Below are positions 34,661-45,100 of a stretch of 64,000 bases of DNA, in pieces. The DNA lies in the NCBI GenBank assembly GCA_023475225.1, contig JAMCVK010000004.1, forward strand, positions 1-64,000, given 5' to 3'. Both the position numbers and the translations under genes were made by a program. The notes below the pieces were generated by a model. The model worked only from the letters and a program-made list of their open reading frames with translations, was not told the origin of the DNA and ran no database searches. Numbering within the stretch: the stretch's first letter is position 1; every line of letters starts with the position of its first letter. Source of the DNA: Chloroflexota bacterium. GTDB lineage: Bacteria; Chloroflexota; UBA6077; FW602-bin22; JAMCVK01.

Positions 34661-35907
34661 TGCCTTTTGACGAAGCCAAAATATATGTTAAAGCCGGTGA
34701 TGGTGGTAACGGGGCCATCAGCTTTCGCCGCGAGAAATATGTGCCCTTCGGCGGACCAGATGGTGGTGATGGTGGTCAGGGTGGGCACGTCTATCTTAGG
34801 GCTGATGCCCATCTGAATACCCTGCTGGAGTTTCAGCGGCGACGGCACTTCAAGGCCCAGCGGGGTGGGCATGGATCTGGACAAAACAAGCATGGTGCTG
34901 ATGGTCAGGACCTGATCATCCCCGTCCCACCAGGCACCGTGGTACGCCTTGAGGGGGAAATTATAGCTGATCTCGTCGAACCTGGCCAACAGGTCCTTGT
35001 AGCCAGGGGTGGGAGGGGTGGACGGGGGAATGCCCGTTTTGCGACGAGTACGAATCAGGCTCCTCGTCTAGCGGAGAAGGGCGAAGCTGGTGAGGAGAGA
35101 TGGTTATCTTTGGAGCTTAAGCTCATCGCCGATGTGGGAATCATCGGCTATCCCAATGTGGGAAAGTCAACCTTCCTGTCCGCGGTCAGTCGCGCTCGTC
35201 CCAGGATCGCCGACTATCCCTTCACTACCCTATCCCCTAACCTGGGGGTTACTGTCGTTGATGAAACTTGCTTCGTCCTGGCTGATATCCCAGGTCTGAT
35301 TGAAGGGGCCCATCGCGGGGTTGGCTTGGGACATACCTTCCTGCGGCATATCGAGCGGACCAGGGTTCTGATTCATATCTTGGATGGCACCTCTACTGAT
35401 CCCCTGGCCGACCTGGAAAATGTCAACCAGGAACTGAGGCTCTTCAACCCAGCTCTGCTGGCTAAGCCGCAGATTCTGGTACTGAACAAGGTTGATCTTC
35501 CACTGTCCCGGGCGAGGTGGGCATCCCTCAAGCCACAGCTGTATGCCCATGGCCTGCCCGTCTTCGCCATCTCAGCCCTTACAGGTGAGGGCGTGGAGGA
35601 GGTCCTTCGTGAGGTGGTCAAATTGTTAGGCGAATGTGCCGGCAGGATGGAATCGGAAGAGATTAAGATCTTCCACCCCCTTCGCCAAGAGAAGGAGTGG
35701 AGGGTCGAACGTGAGGGGGATGGCTTCCGGGTGAAGGGGCCGGATGTCGAACGCCTGGTCGCCATGACGGATATGGAAAACGATGAAGCGGTGGCCTTGT
35801 TGCAACGAAGGTTGGCCAGGATGGGCATAATGGCCGCCCTCGAACGGGCCGGGGTGAAGCCGGGCGATACGGTGATAATTGGGCGAACGGAGATGACATG
35901 GGTTTAA
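34660..35907 (+). CDS. obg: GTPase Obg/CgtA
   Basis: Essential 50S-ribosome-associated GTPase. It has the glycine-rich OBG fold at residues 1-158 (GGNGAISFRREKYVPFGGP, GGDGGQGG, then GGRGGRGNARF). The G domain has GYPNVGKST, DIPGLIEGAHRGVGLGHTFL and NKVD. A C-terminal OCT domain begins near residue 340 (ERVAM-like GFRVKGPDVERLVAMTD). Length of 415 residues is normal for OCT-bearing Obg. Overlaps nadD by 10 bases. Confidence 0.97.
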   Translation: MPFDEAKIYVKAGDGGNGAISFRREKYVPFGGPDGGDGGQGGHVYLRADAHLNTLLEFQRRRHFKAQRGGHGSGQNKHGADGQDLIIPVPPGTVVRLEGEIIADLVEPGQQVLVARGGRGGRGNARFATSTNQAPRLAEKGEAGEERWLSLELKLIADVGIIGYPNVGKSTFLSAVSRARPRIADYPFTTLSPNLGVTVVDETCFVLADIPGLIEGAHRGVGLGHTFLRHIERTRVLIHILDGTSTDPLADLENVNQELRLFNPALLAKPQILVLNKVDLPLSRARWASLKPQLYAHGLPVFAISALTGEGVEEVLREVVKLLGECAGRMESEEIKIFHPLRQEKEWRVEREGDGFRVKGPDVERLVAMTDMENDEAVALLQRRLARMGIMAALERAGVKPGDTVIIGRTEMTWV

Positions 35908-36512
35908 AGGGGCTAAGGATCGGCGTGCTCGGCGGTACCTTTGATCCAATCCATTACGGTCACCTGGTCGCGGCTGAGGAGGCAAGGCATGGTCTTTCCT
36001 TGAAGGAGGTCCTGTTTGTGCCGGCCGCACAACCCCCGCATAAACAGAGACTGGTCCTATCGCCGCCGGCCGACCGACTAGCCATGGTATCGCTGGCCAT
36101 CGCCTCTAACCCTCACTTTCAGCTCTCATATGTGGATTGGGAACGACCTGGTCCTCATTATAGTGTGGATACCGTTCGGCTGCTTCAGGAGGAATTGGGG
36201 ACAGAGACGGAGATCTGTTTTCTCGTTGGGCTGGACTCCCTGGTTGAGCTGCCAACCTGGCACGAACCACAGCGGCTGATAGAGATGTGTCGGGTGGTAG
36301 TGCTGACACGCCCAGGATACGAGACCTTTGATGTCGCCTCGCTAGAGCCCTGGCTCCCGGGCGCCAGTCGACGCATTCAAATCCTGGCCATCCCAGGGAT
36401 GAGCATATCCTCTTCTGATTTGCGTCAGCGCGTTGCCACAGGACGGCCGATAAAGTATCAGGTGCCGCCGGAGGTGGAGGAATATATCTACGCCCATAAT
36501 CTATATCGTTAG
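35898..36512 (+). CDS. nadD: Nicotinate-nucleotide adenylyltransferase
   Basis: Converts nicotinate mononucleotide and ATP to deamido-NAD in NAD synthesis. The nucleotidyltransferase motif GGTFDPIHYGHL is near the N-terminus and MSISSSDLRQRVATGRPIKY is the ISSTxIR-type C-terminal motif. 204 residues is standard. The obg-nadD order is common in Gram-positive-type bacteria. The usual follow-on gene rsfS is absent; the next gene converges with a four-base overlap. Confidence 0.96.
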   Translation: MGLKGLRIGVLGGTFDPIHYGHLVAAEEARHGLSLKEVLFVPAAQPPHKQRLVLSPPADRLAMVSLAIASNPHFQLSYVDWERPGPHYSVDTVRLLQEELGTETEICFLVGLDSLVELPTWHEPQRLIEMCRVVVLTRPGYETFDVASLEPWLPGASRRIQILAIPGMSISSSDLRQRVATGRPIKYQVPPEVEEYIYAHNLYR

Positions 36513-37099
36513 GTGGTTATGGCCCTGACCAGAGCCATGGTCGCGGCACTGACCAAGGGGATAGTGAGGTTATCATTGGTAGGGAGGGGCAGTACTTCCA
36601 TAAGGGCGGCCGCCGCTGCCCCGGCGAAGACCATCGGCACGCTCAGAAACAGCCCCAGCCTGGCCAGGGCAACGCCGAGAGCCAAAGAGGAAAGAAAATA
36701 AGCCAGACTACCCTCCAGGCTCTTGTCCAATACGCCTCCTCGCCCCATCTGCTCCCCGACAAGAGCAGCCAGAGGGTCTCCCACGGCCAGGAAGAGGAGG
36801 GCGACGATGGCGATATCCCTCTCGAAGAGAAGAAATGTCGCTAGCGAGGAGAGAAGCAGATAGGTGCTGCCGGTCAGTTGGGAGTGTTCCCGTTCCCTAA
36901 AGAGGGGAGCGAGGTGTCGAAAGAGCCAGTGGTTTAGGTCGAGGAAGGCGAACCGTACAATGTCGAGTCCCAGGAATAAGATAGTTACCAGGGTGAGCAG
37001 GACAAGCAACACCTCTTTGGGAAGGACGAAGGCGAAGATGGGGAAGAACGAGCCGCCACAAAGGTGAAACAGTTTCCTCCAGATCTTGCTCTTGGCCAA
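36509..37099 (-). CDS. Dolichol kinase/CTP-dependent lipid kinase-like protein
   Basis: Integral membrane protein of 196 residues resembling the SEC59/DGK1 group, which phosphorylates polyprenols or diacylglycerol using CTP. WRKLFHLCGGSFFPI is the conserved N-terminal motif. FLAVGDPLAALVGEQMG and KSLEGSLAYFLSSLALG are the family's central motifs, and LPLPTNDNLTIPLVSA closes it. About six or seven membrane helices. Start is TTG at 37099 with GGAGG upstream. Actual substrate unknown; a role in lipid-carrier recycling is an inference. Confidence 0.85.
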   Translation of the reverse strand: MAKSKIWRKLFHLCGGSFFPIFAFVLPKEVLLVLLTLVTILFLGLDIVRFAFLDLNHWLFRHLAPLFREREHSQLTGSTYLLLSSLATFLLFERDIAIVALLFLAVGDPLAALVGEQMGRGGVLDKSLEGSLAYFLSSLALGVALARLGLFLSVPMVFAGAAAAALMEVLPLPTNDNLTIPLVSAATMALVRAITT

Positions 37100-37245
37100 G
37101 GTCTACCTCCTCCAGCGCATATTCTTCCCCCAGGAGCCACCCTCACCCCCGGACCCCTCTCCCGTCCGCCACAGGCGGACGCCCCCTTGAACCACGTTGT
37201 TCGACACACCCTCGCTAATGGTGTACTAGTATACATCTTGCATAG

Positions 37246-37251
37246 TATAAT
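37246..37251 (+). promoter_or_regulatory. Candidate ftsH -10 box
   Basis: Perfect TATAAT in an AT-rich stretch 112 bases before ftsH. No convincing -35 hexamer lies 16-18 bases upstream. The spacer from 37100 also holds a short repeat fragment with GTCCGCCACAGGCGGAC at about 37163-37180. Confidence 0.45.
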
Positions 37252-37362
37252 ATAGTGAGAGACATTGAAAGCTGGGGTTCGTTCTGAGGGACAGGGCCAT
37301 TCGCCACTGGCGCAACGTGCTGGGCCGGGCAGATGGGTTTTGCCCCGGGAGGCAATGTGGCT

Positions 37363-39249
37363 ATGAGAGGAAAGAATTGGTTTAAGGAAAATAGTGCCCT
37401 CGTCGTCGCCGGGCTCGGTCTGCTGCTCTTCATCTTTGTTTTCCCCCTCCTGGTCGCAGCGCCAGCGGAGGGGCAGGTTCCTATCAGTACGGTCGTGGAG
37501 AAGGTGAAGGCTGGTGAGGTAGCCAAGATCACCACTTCTGAGGATAGTAACTTCCTTACAGTTCACTATAAGAGTGGAGACAAGGCTCTCTCGCGCAAGG
37601 AGCCTCATCTTACCCTGCTCGAATATCTGACGCGTGCGGGGGTTCCTCTGGATCAGATGCCGGCTATCGAGGTCAGCGGTGGACGAGGCTGGCTATTGCC
37701 CGCGGCCACCTACGGACAATTAGGGGCGATGTTGTTGCCCGTCCTGCTCATGGGTGGACTTGTTCTCCTGCTCCTTCTTTTTGCGAGGCGACAGGTGGGT
37801 GACAGTACCGACCAGGCCTTTTCCTTTGGGAAGAGCCGTGCCCGCCGCTTTGTGGGAGGGTTGCAGAATACCACCTTTGCCGATGTGGCCGGGGTACAGG
37901 AGGCCAAGGAGGAGTTGTGGGAGATAGTGGAGTTTCTGAAGCATCCGGAGCGCTTCACGGCCGTGGGGGCACGGATGCCGAAGGGATTATTACTGGTTGG
38001 CCCCCCTGGCACGGGCAAGACCCTGCTGGCCAGGGCGGTGGCTGGTGAGGCCGGAGTGCCCTTCTTCAACATCAGCGGCTCAGAGTTCGTGGAGATGTTC
38101 GTGGGGGTGGGCGCCTCACGGGTGCGCGATCTGTTCCAGCAGGCTAAAGCGCATGCCCCCTGTATAGTCTTCGTCGATGAGATCGATGCTGTTGGTCGCC
38201 AGCGCGGCGCTGGTCTCGGTGGTGGACATGACGAGCGGGAGCAAACCCTTAACCAAATACTGGTGGAGATGGACGGCTTTGATAAGAATACCAACGTTAT
38301 CGTTATGGCGGCCACTAATCGTCCGGATGTACTTGATCCGGCGCTGCTGCGCCCAGGCCGTTTTGATCGCCAGATCATCCTTGATCGCCCAGACCTGCGT
38401 GGACGGAAGGCTATCCTGGAGGTACATGCGCGGGGCAAACCGCTAGCAGCCGATGTTGACCTGGAGCAGCTGGCCAAGCAGACATCCGGCTTCTCTGGGG
38501 CCGATCTGGAGAATGTCATCAACGAAGCGGCCATTCTGGCTGCTCGCCGTGGTGCGCGGCAGATCGAGCGGGGGGATCTGGAGGAGGCCATCGATCGGGT
38601 CTTGTCCGGCCCCGCCCGCAAGAGCCGCCTCATTAGTGAGAAGGAGAAGGCGATCACGGCCTACCATGAGATCGGACATGCCCTGGTGGCCCGTTTGCTG
38701 CCCCATGCTGATCCTGTGCATAAGGTGACCATCGTCGCCCGCGGGCTGATGGGGGGTTATACGCGGCTCCTTCCCGCCGAGGATCGCCAGTTATGGACAA
38801 AGTCGCAATTCACAGATACCCTCTGCTGGACCCTGGCCGGCTCCGTCGCCGAGGAGATGATCTTCGGTGAAGTGAGCACCGGCGCGGCTAACGACATCGA
38901 GCGGGCGACGAATCTGGCCAGGGACATGGTCTGCCGCTATGGTATGAGTGAGAAGCTCGGCCGCGTGGCCTTTGGCCATCGGGAGGAGATGCTCTTTCTT
39001 GGTCGGGAGATTGCGCAGCAGCGCAATTATAGCGATCAGGTGGCCTACGAGATCGATCAAGAGATCCACCGCCTGATCGAGGAGGCCCGCCAGCGGGCCG
39101 AAGAGCTCCTCACCACTCACCGCGATAATCTTGTTCACTTATCTGAGTTGCTCATTCAGCGGGAGACGCTGGAGGGTGAGGAGCTGCGGGGACTCCTTGC
39201 TCTGCCCCAGGAAGGGGTAGGTGGATATCAGCCGGCGGTGGCCAGCTGA
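37363..39249 (+). CDS. ftsH: Membrane AAA+ zinc metalloprotease FtsH
   Basis: ATP-dependent membrane protease for quality control and regulated proteolysis. There are two N-terminal helices ([20 protein letters not shown] and [19 protein letters not shown]) around a small external domain. The AAA+ domain has Walker [22 protein letters not shown] and the second region of homology [20 protein letters not shown]. The protease domain has HEIGHA and the later acidic ligand in [21 protein letters not shown] at 37363 gives 628 residues behind GGGAGG; an in-frame ATG at 37333 would add ten. Confidence 0.97.
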   Translation: MRGKNWFKENSALVVAGLGLLLFIFVFPLLVAAPAEGQVPISTVVEKVKAGEVAKITTSEDSNFLTVHYKSGDKALSRKEPHLTLLEYLTRAGVPLDQMPAIEVSGGRGWLLPAATYGQLGAMLLPVLLMGGLVLLLLLFARRQVGDSTDQAFSFGKSRARRFVGGLQNTTFADVAGVQEAKEELWEIVEFLKHPERFTAVGARMPKGLLLVGPPGTGKTLLARAVAGEAGVPFFNISGSEFVEMFVGVGASRVRDLFQQAKAHAPCIVFVDEIDAVGRQRGAGLGGGHDEREQTLNQILVEMDGFDKNTNVIVMAATNRPDVLDPALLRPGRFDRQIILDRPDLRGRKAILEVHARGKPLAADVDLEQLAKQTSGFSGADLENVINEAAILAARRGARQIERGDLEEAIDRVLSGPARKSRLISEKEKAITAYHEIGHALVARLLPHADPVHKVTIVARGLMGGYTRLLPAEDRQLWTKSQFTDTLCWTLAGSVAEEMIFGEVSTGAANDIERATNLARDMVCRYGMSEKLGRVAFGHREEMLFLGREIAQQRNYSDQVAYEIDQEIHRLIEEARQRAEELLTTHRDNLVHLSELLIQRETLEGEELRGLLALPQEGVGGYQPAVAS

Positions 39250-39294
39250 TCTCTGTAGCCGAAGCCGTCCGGATAGGTCGCCACGGCCGCGCTG

Positions 39295-40683
39295 TTAGAG
39301 AAGGCAACTCCCCCTTTCTCGGGTTACGGGGCAGGCGGGGCAGGCTTTAGCCCGGCACCACTGCTTGTAGATATGCAGCAATCCCTGTTGTCTGCGGGCC
39401 GAGTTGATCAGTGAGCCGGTCAAACCCAGGATCTCCTCGGCCATATAGCGGGTGATGGCGTTCGGGGCCGACTTAGGATGGATGCGGTAGAGGGCGATGG
39501 CTTTGATGGTCAGGGCGTCATCGGCGGCGAATTGCCCGTAGGCGAAGGCCCAAGGGAGGATGGTGTTGATCAGGATATCCCTGGCCCTGGCGGGCCCGAG
39601 GCGGGCCGCCTCGGGCCCGCCAGGAAGAGCGTCTCCAGAGGTGGCCGCATTTGGGACCAACAGCGCCCTTTCTAGCCCCTCTTGAGCTCGCCTGGGGTTC
39701 GGCTGCTTCAGGAGGGAGAGGAGCGTCTCCATCAGCCCCTGCTCTGCGTGTTGAGCGAAGAGATGGGCCGCGGCGACAAGGCGGCGCTGGGGAAAGTTCG
39801 CCGGGCGAACCCCAGCCATCCGCCAGGTCTGGCGGCTCAACGGTTGATCCACCCAGTTCTGAAGCCTCGTCTGCCACTCTTGAACCATCTCGGCAAATAA
39901 GGGGCTGGCCTCACCTGGGCAGGCCTCGCTGGAGAGGGGCAGGAAGCCCGCTGCTCCTAAGAAAAGGGCCTGGGCCACCAAACCCCGCCGCACGGGAGGG
40001 GTCTGGCGGAGCAGCGTTTCCACGGTGCTAAGGGGTAGAAGGCGGGACAGCTCCCTGAAGGGAGAGGTGTTTTGACTGTCGCCCAGGGCATCCATGATCC
40101 GCTCGTAAAGCACTTGACCGGCCGCAGAGACGGTCATCTCCGCCTCGCATACGACGGCCCTTTGGCGCATTCTCTCCTCGCCCATCTCCTCAAGGAGCCT
40201 CCCCAGCCTTTGTCCCTCGGCCGCTCCAGCGGCCTCACCATTGAGGGAAGCCGCGGAGCGAACCCTGGCGGCATGGGGGTTTGGTTCCTCCCATATCGTG
40301 GGGAGCGGGTCCTCGACTGGAATGAGGTCGGCCAGGGCCAATACGGCCACGGGCTCCCCATCGGCCCGCAGCGTTGGTTCCATCTCATCGGGCCACATCA
40401 CGACGTGGAGGATGACCTTGTTATAACGGACATCGTGATGGTGTCCGTGTCGGTACCAATCCGAGGAGCGCACGTGAACCTCGATATCCCCATGGAGCAA
40501 GTGACAACCGTCCAGCGTGAGCAGGGCATCGCGGAAATCCGGCCCAGGGTTGGCGCAACGCCGCCCGCGGTAGACGACTTGCAAGGGGCGACCGCTGCTG
40601 GTGGTGAGATTGTCTTTAGCCAGGCGCTGCTCTTGCCAAATGTGGCAGATAAGTCGTTCATTGACCATGGGGGTGGGAATCAT
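39295..40683 (-). CDS. DUF2851 family protein
   Basis: Protein of 462 residues matching the DUF2851 pattern: LCHIWQEQ-like start, LQVVYRGRRCANPGPDFRDALL, then HGDIEVHVRSSDWYRHGHHHDVRYNKVILHVV. This N-terminal region is conserved and rich in Asp, Glu and His, which suggests a metal-dependent nuclease-like site, but no function is established. The C-terminus has clustered cysteines (CRAKACPACPVTRERGSC). The coding sequence contains a perfect 39-base inverted repeat at 39586-39624. Overlaps the upstream protease gene by four bases. Confidence 0.82.
   Translation of the reverse strand: MIPTPMVNERLICHIWQEQRLAKDNLTTSSGRPLQVVYRGRRCANPGPDFRDALLTLDGCHLLHGDIEVHVRSSDWYRHGHHHDVRYNKVILHVVMWPDEMEPTLRADGEPVAVLALADLIPVEDPLPTIWEEPNPHAARVRSAASLNGEAAGAAEGQRLGRLLEEMGEERMRQRAVVCEAEMTVSAAGQVLYERIMDALGDSQNTSPFRELSRLLPLSTVETLLRQTPPVRRGLVAQALFLGAAGFLPLSSEACPGEASPLFAEMVQEWQTRLQNWVDQPLSRQTWRMAGVRPANFPQRRLVAAAHLFAQHAEQGLMETLLSLLKQPNPRRAQEGLERALLVPNAATSGDALPGGPEAARLGPARARDILINTILPWAFAYGQFAADDALTIKAIALYRIHPKSAPNAITRYMAEEILGLTGSLINSARRQQGLLHIYKQWCRAKACPACPVTRERGSCLL
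39586..39624. repeat. Perfect inverted repeat inside DUF2851 gene
   Basis: Two 19-base arms starting CCTGGCGGGCCCGAG are separated by a single G. The element is 39 bases, exactly 13 codons, so it keeps the reading frame and encodes LPGGPEAARLGPAR-like residues. Confidence 0.85.
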
Positions 40684-42071
40684 GGTCTTCCCAACAGCTG
40701 TTCGATGATCGGCCGCACCCCGTTGCTGGCGATGGATAGGCTATGCCCCGACAGTGGTATCCCCTTACGCGTGACGACAGCCGTATTGATCCCCACCACT
40801 TGCCCCTGGAGGTTGAGGAGCGGCCCCCCGCTATGACCGGGGTAGATGGGGGCATCGTGTTGGATAAAGGTGTAGGGTAAAGTTCCTTCAGGAAGGATGA
40901 CCGTTTTGTTCAGGGCACTCACCCGGCCCAGTGATACACTGGGGGCGCGGGGTAGAGAGGGCGTGTAGCCCAGGGCTACTACCCACTGCCCCACCTGGAG
41001 CGCTGCTGAGTCGCCGAGAGGGAGTGTGGTCAGGTCGGCAGCGCCGATCTTGAGCAGGGCCAGGTCTGTCCAGGGATCGGCGTACATAATGCGGGCGTCG
41101 AAGCGGCGACCATCGACCAGCGTTACGGTGGGGTTGGGGTTATTCTGGATCACATGGTAATTGGTCAGGATGCACCCTCGCTTATCGAGGATGATGCCGC
41201 TGCCCCGGCCGCTGCCCTCAGCCATAACCTTAACCACGGCTGGCTGAATGTCCGCCACCAGTTTCTGGATGGTCGAGGTGGTAGCCTCGTCTGGCTGTGG
41301 TTGCGGAGAGGAGGTGATCAGGAGTGGTGACTCCTCCGGGAGGATGGCTGTTGGGGGGAGAAGTCCGGCCTCCTTGGCCAGGTCGCCGCCGTTGGCTGTG
41401 GTTGTCTGTCCGGCCTTGGACCAGGGAACAGCGACCTTCCATTGTTGAATGATGGTGCGTTGGGCCCGCAGGACGTAGGCGTTGCCCATATCGGCCACGG
41501 GGGCCGTGGGCAAGCCGTTCATATGCAGCGGATCAGGCGTGCTGAAGAAGTGGGCCTTAATGGCGGGATAGGGCTCGAGAAGGGCATAACGGCGCTGCAC
41601 GATCTGGGCCCAGGTCAGGTTGGACTCCTCGCTCATATCCATTGGTTTCGGCGTCATTCTGGCCGAGAGCAACCAGTCGTCCCGCCCGGCGCGGCTCAGC
41701 TGATTGAGAACGTTGATGAAGTAGACCTGTCCTGCCTCCGGTCGCCATTGCATGATCACCTTCTGGGTAGCCTGGCACCAGAAGCCATCCCATTGAAAGC
41801 GGCGCGAGGCGGGATAGCCGAGGATCGGTACCCCTCCCAGGCGCTGAAACTCGCTCCAGAAGGGGATGCCGGCCTCATCAGTGAGGCTGAAGCCTACCGT
41901 ACGGCCGGGTGCGCCGCTAGCCTGGGTGTAGAAGTGCCCGCCGGGGATGGTGTAGTCGGCCAGAGGTGTGGCTGTGGTGTACTCAGCCTGGGCCGCTGGG
42001 TCGGGCAGGGCGAAGGCGACGATTAGGGACAGGAGGGCGAGGAAGCATCTTTTCCTATTGTTTCTGGACAT
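40680..42071 (-). CDS. Secreted HtrA-like serine protease with LGYP-type domain
   Basis: Exported protein of 463 residues with a signal peptide (KRCFLALLSLIVAFALPDPAAQA). Residues 40-190 carry a domain common in Chloroflexota secreted proteins: FWSEFQRLGGVPILGYPASRRF, QATQKVIMQWRPE, FINVLNQL. Residues 260-463 form a trypsin-like S1C protease with catalytic His in CILTNYHVIQ, Asp in DPWTDLALLKI and Ser in GHSGGPLLNLQG. There is no PDZ domain, so it is not a full DegP. Probably processes envelope or extracellular proteins. Confidence 0.88.
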   Translation of the reverse strand: MSRNNRKRCFLALLSLIVAFALPDPAAQAEYTTATPLADYTIPGGHFYTQASGAPGRTVGFSLTDEAGIPFWSEFQRLGGVPILGYPASRRFQWDGFWCQATQKVIMQWRPEAGQVYFINVLNQLSRAGRDDWLLSARMTPKPMDMSEESNLTWAQIVQRRYALLEPYPAIKAHFFSTPDPLHMNGLPTAPVADMGNAYVLRAQRTIIQQWKVAVPWSKAGQTTTANGGDLAKEAGLLPPTAILPEESPLLITSSPQPQPDEATTSTIQKLVADIQPAVVKVMAEGSGRGSGIILDKRGCILTNYHVIQNNPNPTVTLVDGRRFDARIMYADPWTDLALLKIGAADLTTLPLGDSAALQVGQWVVALGYTPSLPRAPSVSLGRVSALNKTVILPEGTLPYTFIQHDAPIYPGHSGGPLLNLQGQVVGINTAVVTRKGIPLSGHSLSIASNGVRPIIEQLLGRP

Positions 42072-42144
42072 GTCCTTACCTCTCTACGAAAAGCCCCTCC
42101 TTCGGCACCTTACGATCCTTTAAAACATCATGCTGCTTTTTGGG

Positions 42145-45100
42145 TCAGCGCTGGAGCTCCTCATAAAGGGCCTGGAGTGGGGGGCTGGGCCTCGTCTTCA
42201 GCTCCTTGGCTAAGAAGCGCACATAGCGCTGATAGTGCCGCAAGGCCGCCGGGCGATCCCCAGACAGGGCATAGTAGCGCATCAGGTCGGCATGCGCCTC
42301 CTCCCGATAGTCATCCACGGCCAGGATCCGCCGACAGAGGGCGATGCTCTGCTCATAAGCACCCTTACACCCATAATGGGCCGCCAGCTCGGCCAGGGCA
42401 CGCAGATATTCCTCCTCCAACTCCTCCCGTCTCGTGGAGCACCACTCCGAGTAGAACTCCTCCAGATAGGGGCCACGATAGAGCGCGCAGGCGCGCTCAT
42501 AAAGGGCCACCCGTCGGTCATCCTCCTTGGGCAGCGACCCCGCCTCGTTGATTAAGGACTCAAACTCGGCCACGTCAGACCAGAGGTCTCCCTCTGGATC
42601 GAGGCGATAACGTCCCTCCTGGAGGAGCACGACGCCCGGATAGAGGGCCTGGCGCAGGCGGTACAGCGTTGAATGGAAATTGATACTACCCTTAGACTCC
42701 CGCAGGTCGGGCCAAAGGGCGGCCATCACCTGCTCCCGCCGCAAAGGGCGCGGATGGGCCAGCAGAAAGAAAAACAGCTCCTTCGCCCTCTCAATCCTCC
42801 AGCGCAAGTTATTGACGAGCTCACCATTCAACAACACCCTCGCCTCACCGAAGGCATAGGACTCTATCCGGGGCACAGTCTTCAGCGCCACCCCCAGCGG
42901 TGGCTTTAGCGGCCGCGATTCGGCCGCTGGGGGCTGACCCGCCTCGATCCTCCGCAAAAGGGAGGTCAAACGCCCCCCATCGACCCCCCTGGCGGCCGCA
43001 TAGCGCAACATGGGCCCTGCCCTCCGTCCCTCAGCGACCAGAAAGGCATCGTAACCCAGCTGCGAAACCATATCCAGCGTCTCCCTCAATTGCTCTATGG
43101 AGGCATCCAACTGCTGATCCAAGAAAAGAGACTGGGCCAGGTGGAAACGCGCCCGGGCCAGCTCGCGCTTCGCCCCGCTGCGGGCCAGCAGCTCCGTCGC
43201 CTCAGTCAAACGCTCGATAGCCACCTGCCTCTCCCCACGCTCGTAAAGAAGCGTTCCCAGGGAGATGGTGAGCAAGCCCAGCTCGTAGTCTGAGCCCTGT
43301 TCCTGAGCTATCTGCCAGGACTGCTGGAACAGCTGCTCCGCTTCAGCATAGTCGCCAAGCAGGCGGTGGGTGTTGCCCAGGGCATCCAGACAGTAGGTGA
43401 TCAGGAAGGGATCATCTAACCGCCTGGCCAGCTCCAGGGCCCGCTCATAAGTTTGCCGCGCCCCCTGGTACTGGCCCAGGTCCCGCTGCACATCCCCCAG
43501 GCTGGACAGGGCCAGGCCGGCTACTCGCAGATAGCCAGCCTCCTCGGCTATGGTCAGGGCATTTTCCAGTAGCGCCTGGGCCCGGCTGTGATGCCCCTGA
43601 TGATGATAAAGCACGCCCAAATTGTTGAGGGCTAATGCCCGTGCCCCGGCATTGCCCAGCTTCTCCCAGGAGTGCAGGGCCTGACGATGGTAGGCGATGG
43701 CCTCAGATAAGTCTCCTTGCCGGGCATTGGCCACGCCCAGGGCCTCCTGCACCGCCGCCAGATTGAACAGATCGCCATCCTCGGCGTACAGATCCAGAGA
43801 CCGCTTGAGGTCCTCTATCCCCTCGCTGAACCTCCCCAGGGCGCTGTGGCTCATGCCCATATTCTTGTACGCCTGGGCCAGCACCACTGGCGCTCCCTCA
43901 GGCACCATGGACAAGGCTTTTTGACACTCAGCGATGGACGCCGCATATTGCCTCTTAGACAGTAGGACAGAGCTCTTCAGGGCCAGGGACCTGGCCATAT
44001 TCACCTTATCAGCGACTGCGGCGAAGCAGGCATAGGCCCGCTCGAAAAGCTCATTGGCCGTGTCCAGCTCGTCCCGATAGATGCAGGCTCTGCCCCATTG
44101 CAGGAGAAGGTGCGGGCAATGGGAGAGGGACTCCTCGGGCAGGAGGGCAGACAGACGTAAGAGCGTCTCCCACTTACCGGCATTGACCATCTCTTCGGAC
44201 ACCGCCGCGAGCAGTTCAGCCGCCGCCGCAGGGCGGTCCGCCCGCAGGTAATGCTGGACGGCCTGTTCCCACTCCTTCCCTTCCCGGGCCATGCCCGCCG
44301 CCTTAAGGTGCAAGCTTACAAAGCGCTCCTCATCCTCACGGCGCAGCTTCTCCTCCAGGAACTCCTGGAAAAGGTGATGATATCTATACCAGTCGCCCTC
44401 CAGGCGGATAATAAAGAGGTTATTCTCTTCCAGGTACTCCAGGATGCGCTGGGAATCGGCGCTGCCCAGGAGGTCATCGCAACGCGACGCCTTCATCTGG
44501 GGCAGCACGGCTGAGCCCAGGAGGAACTGCCGCACCTCCTCACTCTGCCGAGCGTACACCTCGGCAGCCAGATAATCAAAGATAGGACCGCCAGCCCCCT
44601 TCGCCCGAATCAGGCTCTCGAACAGCCCTTGCCACATGTTATGCGTGGTCAGGATGATGCCTGTAATCCACCCCTCCGAATGGCTGGCCAGCTCCTCGGC
44701 GGCCTTAGGGGGGAGGATGATCTTGTAGTTCTGGCTCAATAGCTCACGGATCTCCTCGGCAGTGAAGCGCAGGTCGGATATGCCCAACCCGGCCACCTGC
44801 CGATAGGCCGCCAGACGGGAGAGGGTAAGTTTGGGCAGGGTCCTGGTGGCCAGGATGATGTGGCAGTTTTCCGGCAGGTAATAAAGCAAAAGGTCGAGGG
44901 CGGTGTTGACCTCCTCACTGGCATCCACGTTCTGGTAGTCGTCTAAAATGAGGAAGAAATATTCGGGGATGGCCGTCTGTATCTCGCTGACGAGCAGTCC
45001 GATGGCCGAATTCATCTCCCGGGAAACGTCACTGACCTCGCGCAGGAAGGAGCGCATACGCTGCCCGAAAGAGGGGAAGCGTTGGGCCAGGGAGGCAATG

